Positions 51,133 through 56,729 of a DNA stretch of 56,729 nt are shown here, piece by piece (positions within the stretch are counted from its first letter, which is position 1; every line of letters begins with the position of its first letter). The stretch spans positions 1 to 56,729 of the forward strand of contig JACPNP010000059.1 of the NCBI GenBank assembly GCA_016185365.1, given 5' to 3'. The DNA is from Terriglobales bacterium. Lineage in GTDB: Bacteria; Acidobacteriota; Terriglobia; Terriglobales; Acidobacteriaceae. The notes under the pieces were generated by a model, which did not search any database, was not told the origin of the DNA, and saw only the letters and a program-made list of their open reading frames with translations. Made by a program: the position numbers and the translations under genes.

Positions 51133-51528
51133 TCAGTCCACCGGAAGCGCCCTGGCTTTTTGTACCTGGCTCTTGATCCAGCCCCCGAGAAAGATCATCG
51201 GAGCATTCAGCAGAAGGATCGAGATCAGATAGCTGTGAGGCATGAGATGCCAAAGCCGGGTGGTATTGCCGAGCCCGAGCAGGAAGACGATCCCGGCCAG
51301 CCCGGACGCATGCGCCAGCGGCTTTCGATGAGACACCGTGGCCGTCATCAGACCGCCCATGAAGGCCGCGAACACCGTGGTCACCTGATTCCAGAGGAGG
51401 TGGGCGCCGGTCATTTGACTCGGGTCGTCCGGCGTATGGCCGGTGAAGTACAACGTCACCTGTCCCGCGATCATGAACACCAGGATGGTGAGATACCCGG
51501 CCAACAGAGAAAGCACGCTGCGGAACAT
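51133..51528 (-). CDS. Small four-helix membrane protein of unknown function
   Basis: 131 residues from ATG 51528. Four hydrophobic segments (about 5-25, 45-65, 78-92 and 98-118) separated by short loops, no charged catalytic motif. No family was recognised. It lies 20 bases after the fabI stop and may be co-transcribed with it. Confidence 0.6.
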   Translation of the reverse strand: MFRSVLSLLAGYLTILVFMIAGQVTLYFTGHTPDDPSQMTGAHLLWNQVTTVFAAFMGGLMTATVSHRKPLAHASGLAGIVFLLGLGNTTRLWHLMPHSYLISILLLNAPMIFLGGWIKSQVQKARALPVD

Positions 51529-51548
51529 TTCGGGAGACGGCTCCTTGG

Positions 51549-52316
51549 CTAGAAACCCATGATGTTGTAACCACAATCCACGTAGATGGTTTCTCCGGTG
51601 ATGCCGGAGCTGAGGTCGCTGGCCAGGAACAGCGCCGCCGACCCGACCTCGTCCACTTCCACATTGCGCTTGAGCGGCGCCCGCTCCGCCTGGGACTTCA
51701 GCATGTCACTGAAATGCGCGATCCCGCGCGCGGCCAGCGTCTTGATCGGCCCCGCGGAGATGGCATTCACCCGGATCTTCTTTGCGCCTACATCGGCCGC
51801 CAGATAGCGGACCGTGGCCTCCAGAGCCGCCTTGGCCACGCCCATCACGTTGTAGCGCGGCACAACCTTTTCGGCGCCGTAATAGGTCAGTGTCATCACG
51901 CTGCCGCCGTCTTCCATCAGCGGCGCGGCCGCGCGGGTCACCGCGATCAGGGAGTACACGCTGATGTCATGGGCCACGCGGAAGCCCTCGCGCGAGGTGA
52001 ACAGGAAGTCGTTCTTCAATTCATCGGGCGGCGCATAAGCCACGCTGTGCACCAGGGTGTGGATCTTGCCGTAGCGCTCCTTGAGCTGCGTGAATAATTT
52101 CTCGATCTCCGCGTCCTGGGAGACATCGCACTGGAACGCTTCAGCGCCGGGCAAAGCGGCGATCAGGTCCTTGGCTTCGAGCGCCAGCCGCTCGTTCTGG
52201 TAGGTGATGACCAGCTTCGCGCCCGCGCTCTGCAGTTTCTGCGCGATGGCCCAGGCGATCGACCGCTTATTGGCCACGCCGAAGACGACGGCCGTGCGTC
52301 CGGAGAGCGAGATCAT
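51549..52316 (-). CDS. fabI: Enoyl-ACP reductase FabI
   Basis: 255 residues. The FabI branch of the SDR superfamily is clear: GVANKRSIAWAIAQKL cofactor loop, VHSVAYAPPDEL, TLTYYGAEKVVPRYNVMGVAKAALE with the Y-x6-K active site, VNAISAGPIKTLAARGI and GETIYVDCGYNIMG. It carries out the final NADH-dependent step of each fatty-acid elongation cycle, in the cytoplasm. The ATG follows a possible small leader frame by only three bases. Confidence 0.95.
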   Translation of the reverse strand: MISLSGRTAVVFGVANKRSIAWAIAQKLQSAGAKLVITYQNERLALEAKDLIAALPGAEAFQCDVSQDAEIEKLFTQLKERYGKIHTLVHSVAYAPPDELKNDFLFTSREGFRVAHDISVYSLIAVTRAAAPLMEDGGSVMTLTYYGAEKVVPRYNVMGVAKAALEATVRYLAADVGAKKIRVNAISAGPIKTLAARGIAHFSDMLKSQAERAPLKRNVEVDEVGSAALFLASDLSSGITGETIYVDCGYNIMGF

Positions 52317-52319
52317 CGT

Positions 52320-52379
52320 TCAGCAGTCTCCCATGAGCAGGATGAGAAAACCAACGATAAAGAATAACAGCCCCAGCAT
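52320..52379 (-). CDS. Possible 19-residue hydrophobic leader peptide before fabI
   Basis: A frame MLGLLFFIVGFLILLMGDC ends three bases before the fabI ATG. Eighteen of nineteen residues would form one membrane helix. There is no strong ribosome-binding site, and it could be a chance frame, so the call is weak. Tight spacing to fabI is the main argument. Confidence 0.25.
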   Translation of the reverse strand: MLGLLFFIVGFLILLMGDC

Positions 52380-52507
52380 CACCGCGGGGAATTCGAGGCC
52401 GGTACCAGTTCGGAATCGGGAAATCAACCATGCGCCTGTGTCATTTCTGCAATCGGTTGATTTTAAGATACTTAATGCATTGAATCCGGGACTGCACCAT
52501 TCCTGTC

Positions 52508-52524
52508 TGTTCCGAATTGGAACA
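52508..52524. promoter_or_regulatory. Upstream activator site, TGTTCC-N5-GGAACA
   Basis: TGTTCCGAATTGGAACA is a perfect inverted repeat. Its centre lies about 123 bases before the predicted sigma54 start point at 52639, the normal distance for an enhancer site. The same arms occur at 54732-54753 in front of the NtrC-family gene. Confidence 0.65.
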
Positions 52525-52612
52525 GAAATAAAGGCTTGTTCCCACCCTGCACCGGGCCCTTGAATGGGAAACATGCTTTGTTCTTATGTACTTACCGAAC
52601 GCCTTTCATATT

Positions 52613-52629
52613 TGGAACCCAACCTGCTT
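52613..52629 (+). promoter_or_regulatory. Sigma54 -24/-12 promoter of the kinase-activator unit
   Basis: TTGGAACCCAACCTGCT has GG at 52614-52615 and GC at 52626-52627 with exactly ten bases between; TGGaAC and cTGCT match the -24 and -12 boxes. The start point would be near 52639 and the ATG of the kinase is at 52655. Confidence 0.7.
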
Positions 52630-52654
52630 TGGAACATAGGCAGAAAGACCCAAA

Positions 52655-54721
52655 ATGCCATTCTCCCAAAACCCCACGGATATTGAACCACTCCTGCAAC
52701 GGCAGCTCCCCCTGCTGCCATTTTTGGAATGGTGCACGGACGGAGTACTCGTGGAACGCTCCGGCCAGTGGCTTTACGCCAACCCGGCGGCAGCTCGGCT
52801 GCTCAACCAGAATGGCTCGGAAAAGCTCCTTCGGTTGAGCGCGGCAGCAGGAAGCGCGCTGATCGAGGAGTTCAAGCAGAAGCGGCATGGCGAGGTCGTC
52901 GCCTTCGGCCTCGGTGCCTCGGACTTTGTCGATACGGATTCCGCTCCCGTCCGCGTCCTTTGGTTGCGCAGTGGGGAGGGTGCGCGGGATGAGGGGCAAC
53001 AGGCCCTGGCGGAGGGTCTGCTGCAATCGCAGACCCGGTTGCAGTTGTACAAAAGCATTTCTCAGCGGATCAACGCCGGTATGGGGGTGGATGCGGTGAT
53101 CGCGCACACGCTGCGCGCGGCCCACAAGAACTTTCCCCGGCTGCGCATCAGCTTCGGCTCCCTCGATGCGCAGGATGGATTTCGCATCAGTGAGTCCGTG
53201 GGGCCGTCGCACATGCCCAACATCACCGGCTTCGAAGGCCGTTGGCAGGGCGCGGAGTTCCTGGAGGAAGGACTTCTCCTTGGTCAGGTCATCGTCATTC
53301 CCGATGTCCAGGCAGAATCGCGGCTGGCGCCGCTCTGGCCCATCTTGGACACGATGAAGACGCAGGCGTGGGTGCTGGTGACCGTCCGCCAGACCCGGGG
53401 CGCCGGATTCTTGAGCTTTGAGGCGGATGAGCGGCGGCAGTGGAGCGAGCACGAAGTCGCCACTCTGGTGGACATGGCCGAGTTCCTCACACTCGGCCTG
53501 CGCGAGGCGGACCGCGAAAGCCTTCGCCAGAAGATGGAGGAGCATCTGCGCGAGGCCCAGAAGCGTGAAGCCATCAGCCGGCTGGTGGGCGGGTTGGCGC
53601 ATGACTTCAACAACCTGCTGACCGCGATGATGATCTACGCCGGGCTGCTGGGGAGCTCCCTTGGCCGGGAACATGCCCTGCATCGCCATGTGGATGAGAT
53701 CCGCCGCGCCGGCGAGCGTGGCGCCGAGCTGGTGGAGCAGATGCTCGCTCTCAGCCGCCAGCAGGTGCTGGAACCGCGCGTGGTGGACCTGCGCCGGACC
53801 CTGCAAGACATGGGGGAGATGATGACCCGGGTGCTGGGGGAAGACATCGTGCTGGAGATCGCGCCCGGGGAAGAGGCGCGGGTCAAAGTCGACCCCGGCC
53901 AGATCCAGCAGGTGGTGCTGAATCTCGCCCTCAACGCCCGTGACGCTATGCCCCGCGGGGGAAGGGTCCGAATAGCGACTGAAGCGGTGTCGGTGGATGA
54001 AGAGGCGGCCCGTCGTGACCCCGAACTTCTCGAAGGCGACTACATCGCCCTGATCGTCTCTGACGATGGCACAGGCATGGACGCCACCACCCGGCAAAAC
54101 CTCTTCGAGCCGTTCTTTACCACGAAGGGCCATGGTCATGGGCTGGGTCTGGCGACCGCGCTGGGGATCGTCAAGCAACACAAGGGCGCGATCCAGGTGG
54201 AAAGCGCGCCTGGGGAAGGCACCACCTTCCGCATACTATTGCCACGGGCTGCGGAGATGGAAGAAAGCCTCCGGGAAGCCACGCCTCAGGCGCTCACCAG
54301 CGCCCCGAGAATCCTTCTTGTGGAAGACGAAGAGGCGGTCCGCCGCTCCATGGTGGAGATGCTCGCCGAAGACGGTTATCAGGTCCAGACTGCGGCCAAC
54401 GGGCGCGAAGCTCTGGCCGCCATGGGATCGGCCCTGCAACCGCTGGACTTGGTGATCACAGACCTGGTCATGCCCCACATGAGCGGACGAGAGCTGTCCG
54501 AGCGCGTCCAGGAACTCGACCCGGGGGTCCCGGTGATGTTCATTTCCGGGTATACGGACGATCCCCGGACCCGTGAATTGATGAGTACAGCCGCGTACTT
54601 CTGCCGCAAGCCGTTCACGCCGGAGGGCTTTCTGCGCAAGGTGCGTCAGATCCTCCACGACCATCCCCGGCGTGCCCAGGGAGCGGTCCAAGGCGGGGAG
54701 AACGTCGGTTTGGAGACCTAG
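52655..54721 (+). CDS. Hybrid sensor histidine kinase (PAS-GAF-HisKA-HATPase-REC)
   Basis: 688 residues, soluble. An N-terminal PAS-like segment (about 22-60: LEWCTDGVLVERSGQWLYANPAAARLL) and a GAF-like domain (about 125-285) precede the kinase core. The phosphoacceptor is H316 in GLAHDFNNLLT. The ATPase has N and G boxes: LNLALNARDAMPRGG, SDDGTGMD, FTTKGHGHGLGLATALGIV. A receiver (about 550-670) follows with LVEDEEAVRR, the Asp of LVITDLVMPH and the Lys of FCRKPF. It is translated from a sigma54 promoter and followed 71 bases later by an NtrC-type activator, its likely partner. No membrane helix is present, so the signal is intracellular. Confidence 0.9.
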   Translation: MPFSQNPTDIEPLLQRQLPLLPFLEWCTDGVLVERSGQWLYANPAAARLLNQNGSEKLLRLSAAAGSALIEEFKQKRHGEVVAFGLGASDFVDTDSAPVRVLWLRSGEGARDEGQQALAEGLLQSQTRLQLYKSISQRINAGMGVDAVIAHTLRAAHKNFPRLRISFGSLDAQDGFRISESVGPSHMPNITGFEGRWQGAEFLEEGLLLGQVIVIPDVQAESRLAPLWPILDTMKTQAWVLVTVRQTRGAGFLSFEADERRQWSEHEVATLVDMAEFLTLGLREADRESLRQKMEEHLREAQKREAISRLVGGLAHDFNNLLTAMMIYAGLLGSSLGREHALHRHVDEIRRAGERGAELVEQMLALSRQQVLEPRVVDLRRTLQDMGEMMTRVLGEDIVLEIAPGEEARVKVDPGQIQQVVLNLALNARDAMPRGGRVRIATEAVSVDEEAARRDPELLEGDYIALIVSDDGTGMDATTRQNLFEPFFTTKGHGHGLGLATALGIVKQHKGAIQVESAPGEGTTFRILLPRAAEMEESLREATPQALTSAPRILLVEDEEAVRRSMVEMLAEDGYQVQTAANGREALAAMGSALQPLDLVITDLVMPHMSGRELSERVQELDPGVPVMFISGYTDDPRTRELMSTAAYFCRKPFTPEGFLRKVRQILHDHPRRAQGAVQGGENVGLET

Positions 54722-54731
54722 CCGGACGGGT

Positions 54732-54753
54732 CTTGTTCCGAAAACGGAACAAG
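54732..54753. promoter_or_regulatory. Inverted repeat CTTGTTCCG-N4-CGGAACAAG
   Basis: Nine-base perfect arms around AAAA in the kinase-activator gap. The inner TGTTCC/GGAACA arms are the same as in the enhancer-type site at 52508, with a spacer one base longer. It is a probable second binding site; a terminator hairpin is less likely because no T run follows directly. Confidence 0.6.
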
Positions 54754-54792
54754 ATTCCGATTTTGGGTAATGGAGAGGAGATTCACCCTACT

Positions 54793-56211
54793 ATGAGCGC
54801 AGCTTATGCCATACCGGAGATGCTCCCGCAACTGCGGACCGATCTCCTGAATGTACTGATCGTCGATGACGAGCGGGCCATCCGTGACGGTTGCCGCGAG
54901 GTGGCCGAGCAGATGGGCTTCAACACCTGGACGGCGGAGAACGCGACCGTGGCGTACCGCTGTTTGGAATCGCACGGCATCGACATTGTGGTGCTGGACA
55001 TGAAGCTGCCCGGCGCCAGCGGCCAGGAGGTCTTGCAGACCGTCCGGCAGCGGCGTCCGGAGACGCTGGTGATCGTGGTGACGGCCTATGCCACTGTGCC
55101 TTCGGCGGTGAACGCCATGAAGGCCGGGGCGTTCGAGTACCTGACCAAGCCGTTCCACCTCGAGGAACTGCGTCTGTTGCTGCAGCGCGCGGGCCGGGAG
55201 GTGAAATTGGCGGCGGAAAGCAGAAATTTGCGGGAACTGGTGAAATCGCAGACCGGTTCCGGGATCCTGGTGGGGCGCTCTCCGGAGATGGAGAAGCTCA
55301 ACCGCATCGTCCACAAGGTGGCCCACTCCAACCATCCGGTGCTCATCCTGGGCGAGAGCGGCACGGGCAAGGAGCTGGTGGCGCGACAGATCCACTTCTC
55401 CGGCCCGCATCGGGACAAGCCTTTTATCCCGGTGGACTGCGGCTCCCTGGTGCCCACACTCATCGAGAGCGAGCTGTTCGGCTACGTCAAGAGAGCTTTC
55501 ACCGGCGCCATGCGCGCCAAGGAAGGTCTGCTGCAACTGGCCGAAGGCGGCACCGTGTTCCTGGATGAGATCGGCGAACTGCCCTTCGACCTCCAGGCCA
55601 AGCTGTTGCGCGCCCTGCAGGAAAAGGAGATACGTCCGGTCGGCGGGACCAAACGCGTGCCCATCAAGGTGCGCATCGTGGCCGCCACCAACCGTGACCT
55701 GGAGGAGGCCGTTCGCCAGGGCACCTTCCGCAAGGACCTCTACTTCCGGCTGAATGTGGTGAACCTGCGCATTCCGCCGTTGCGCGAACGCCGCTCGGAC
55801 ATCCCGGTGCTGGCGGGACACTTCCTGGAGCGCATGCGCCAGGCCTCCGGTGTGGAGCGCAGCTTCAGCGACGAGGCGCTCAAGCTGATGATGTCCTATG
55901 ACTGGCCGGGCAATGTGCGCGAACTGGAAAACTGTGTGGACCGGATCGGGGCGCTGACCTCCGGCCCGGTGGTCCACGTGGCCGACCTGCCCACCCAGCT
56001 CCAGAGTTTCAGCCAGCGCCACCACGGCGGTCTGTCCGCCCAGGAGTCGGTGGTCTCCATCGCGGAGATGGAGCGTCAGGCCATCTATCGCGCCTTGGAC
56101 AAGACCGGCGGTGACAAGCTGCAGGCGGCCAAGCTGCTTGGGATCGGCAAGACCACGCTCTATCGCAAGCTCAAAGAATACGGACAATCGGAATCGGGAG
56201 GCGAACTATGA
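54793..56211 (+). CDS. NtrC-family sigma54-dependent response regulator
   Basis: 472 residues from ATG 54793 (GAGAGGAG upstream). Receiver (about 18-130) with LIVDDERAIRDG, Asp in VVLDMKLPG and Lys in LTKPF. AAA+ domain (about 160-395): Walker A GESGTGKE, Walker B GGTVFLDEIGE, and the second-region VRIVAATNRDL and DLYFRLNVVN. The sigma54-contacting GAFTGA loop reads R234-AFTGA, so the first Gly is replaced. A Fis-type helix-turn-helix ends the protein (LQAAKLLGIGKTTLYRKLKEYG). It activates sigma54 promoters, plausibly its own unit through the TGTTCC repeats. It overlaps the next gene by 4 bases (ATGA). Confidence 0.92.
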   Translation: MSAAYAIPEMLPQLRTDLLNVLIVDDERAIRDGCREVAEQMGFNTWTAENATVAYRCLESHGIDIVVLDMKLPGASGQEVLQTVRQRRPETLVIVVTAYATVPSAVNAMKAGAFEYLTKPFHLEELRLLLQRAGREVKLAAESRNLRELVKSQTGSGILVGRSPEMEKLNRIVHKVAHSNHPVLILGESGTGKELVARQIHFSGPHRDKPFIPVDCGSLVPTLIESELFGYVKRAFTGAMRAKEGLLQLAEGGTVFLDEIGELPFDLQAKLLRALQEKEIRPVGGTKRVPIKVRIVAATNRDLEEAVRQGTFRKDLYFRLNVVNLRIPPLRERRSDIPVLAGHFLERMRQASGVERSFSDEALKLMMSYDWPGNVRELENCVDRIGALTSGPVVHVADLPTQLQSFSQRHHGGLSAQESVVSIAEMERQAIYRALDKTGGDKLQAAKLLGIGKTTLYRKLKEYGQSESGGEL

Positions 56212-56696
56212 TCCTGCTCATCAGCCAAGCCAAGACCGCCGCACAGTGTGCCACGGCGCTTCAAAAATTCTCCGGGCACCGGGTGCAGATCGCCCGCACC
56301 CTCGGGGAAGGAGTCGGCCTGCTGCGGCGGGAAGAGTTCGCCGTGGTGGTCGCCGACCAGTTGCTTCTCGATTCGAATCCCAAAGGCGCCGACCTGTTGT
56401 GGCGCAACACCGGCGTGGCCGTGCCGGTGGAGGTGAACTTCGCCCTTGCCAGCGCCGAGCGCATCGCCCGCGACGTTCGCGCCGCAGTGGACCGTCGCGA
56501 GAAGGAACAACTCTTGGCTGCACGCGCCGCCGAAGCCATCCTGCGCGGCGAGTTGACCGGCACGGTGAGCGGCATCCTGCTCAATTCTGAGATCGCCCTC
56601 TCCCAGCCGCAGGTGCCCGCCTCCGTCCAGGACCGCATCCGCTCGGTGCACGAACTGGCGGAGCAATTGCGCACCCGGCTGGCCATGACCGCGTAG
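56208..56696 (+). CDS. Degenerate receiver plus histidine-less kinase dimerisation helix
   Basis: 162 residues, translationally coupled to the activator gene. The first ~80 residues resemble a receiver fold (MILLISQAK, EEFAVVVADQLLLD) but lack the acidic pair and the usual phospho-site context. The rest, ILRGELTGTVSGILLNSEIALS then IRSVHELAEQLRTRL, aligns with a HisKA dimerisation helix in which the HDFNN-type His is missing. No ATPase domain follows before the stop. It may bind the kinase or activator and modulate them. No named family was recognised, so this reading is inference. Confidence 0.6.
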   Translation: MILLISQAKTAAQCATALQKFSGHRVQIARTLGEGVGLLRREEFAVVVADQLLLDSNPKGADLLWRNTGVAVPVEVNFALASAERIARDVRAAVDRREKEQLLAARAAEAILRGELTGTVSGILLNSEIALSQPQVPASVQDRIRSVHELAEQLRTRLAMTA

Positions 56697-56729
56697 CCCC
56701 GGATCGTCAACACCCGCGTGTTATCTTGG

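Larger units (their letters stand above)
52380..52654. other. Regulatory region between fabI and the kinase gene
   Basis: With the leader frame this 338-base divergent gap holds no other gene. It is AT-richer than its surroundings and contains the TGTTCC inverted repeat at 52508-52524, a further TTGTTCCC half-site near 52537, and the sigma54 promoter at 52613-52629. A fabI promoter on the minus strand could not be placed with confidence. Confidence 0.6.

Noticed and set aside
52320-52574. 84-codon minus-strand frame upstream of fabI
   Set aside because: Only the last ~20 residues look protein-like; the rest crosses the inverted repeat and is unconvincing.
54718-56187. Long antisense frame opposite the NtrC-family gene
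   Set aside because: Same GC-driven artefact; the plus-strand frame has complete receiver, AAA+ and Fis motifs.
56709-56722. AACAC-N4-GTGTT hairpin after the last gene as terminator
   Set aside because: Only five base pairs and no T run follows before the window ends.

Overview
The window is one continuous bacterial segment, GC-rich with strong third-position GC, apart from an AT-richer first ~745 bases. No rRNA, tRNA, complete insertion sequence or CRISPR array was seen. The gene mix (form II CODH-like operon, large membrane pyrophosphatase, GH16 and GH13-like proteins, Ser/Thr kinase fused to a cyclase-like domain, KirBac channel, many small secreted proteins) suggests a soil-type Acidobacteriota. 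That placement is inference from gene content only.

Layout. 1-745: tail of an AAA/ORC-like ATPase and an AT-rich stretch with a three-copy repeat. 762-2021: membrane diguanylate cyclase. 2046-8011: a CRP/FNR-type site with class II spacing, then a tight six-gene unit: NarK-type transporter, NarI-like cytochrome b with two CxxC pairs, Nas-like molybdopterin oxidoreductase, four-cluster Fe-S protein, Rieske protein and a small two-helix membrane protein. It reads as a membrane-linked nitrate reductase. 8042-9410: GH16 glucanase and a truncated MddA-like pseudogene. 9509-23475: an unusual probable synthase-type exopolysaccharide locus: TPR-TM-receiver protein, HEAT-repeat membrane protein with a (RPPSSSG)n tail, processive GT2, membrane-anchored TPR/glycosidase-like protein and TPR/outer-membrane barrel, followed by a kinase-cyclase fusion and a KirBac channel.

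23503-27644 (minus): coxSLMG-type operon, form II. 27819-29495: a GH13-like protein that has lost its catalytic residues. 29473-37062 (minus): a six-gene overlapping operon for aerobic CoA-thioester aromatic degradation of the 2-aminobenzoyl-CoA type, including a CoA ligase-RidA fusion and its own MarR regulator, with a strong AT-rich palindrome just upstream. 37201-39760: a pyruvate phosphate dikinase broken by an internal deletion plus frame change. 39897-46447: an NTF2-like double-domain protein, a beta-hydroxyacid dehydrogenase, a minus-strand trio (thioesterase, SDR, inactive trypsin-like protein), a small coiled-coil secreted protein and an NPP-type phosphodiesterase. 46641-52316: OB-fold-like secreted protein, hppA, DUF900-type lipoprotein hydrolase, membrane protein and fabI.

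52508-56696: a sigma54-linked signalling unit: inverted-repeat activator site, a -24/-12 promoter, hybrid histidine kinase, NtrC-family activator, and a small protein resembling a degenerate receiver plus histidine-less dimerisation helix. A second copy of the inverted repeat lies between the kinase and the activator, which suggests autoregulation.

The least familiar items are the polysaccharide locus with its TPR-receiver paralogue, the Rieske-containing Nas-type reductase, the repeated appearance of pseudoenzymes (GH13-like, trypsin-like, SDR, cyclase-like, kinase-like), and the ligase-RidA fusion.
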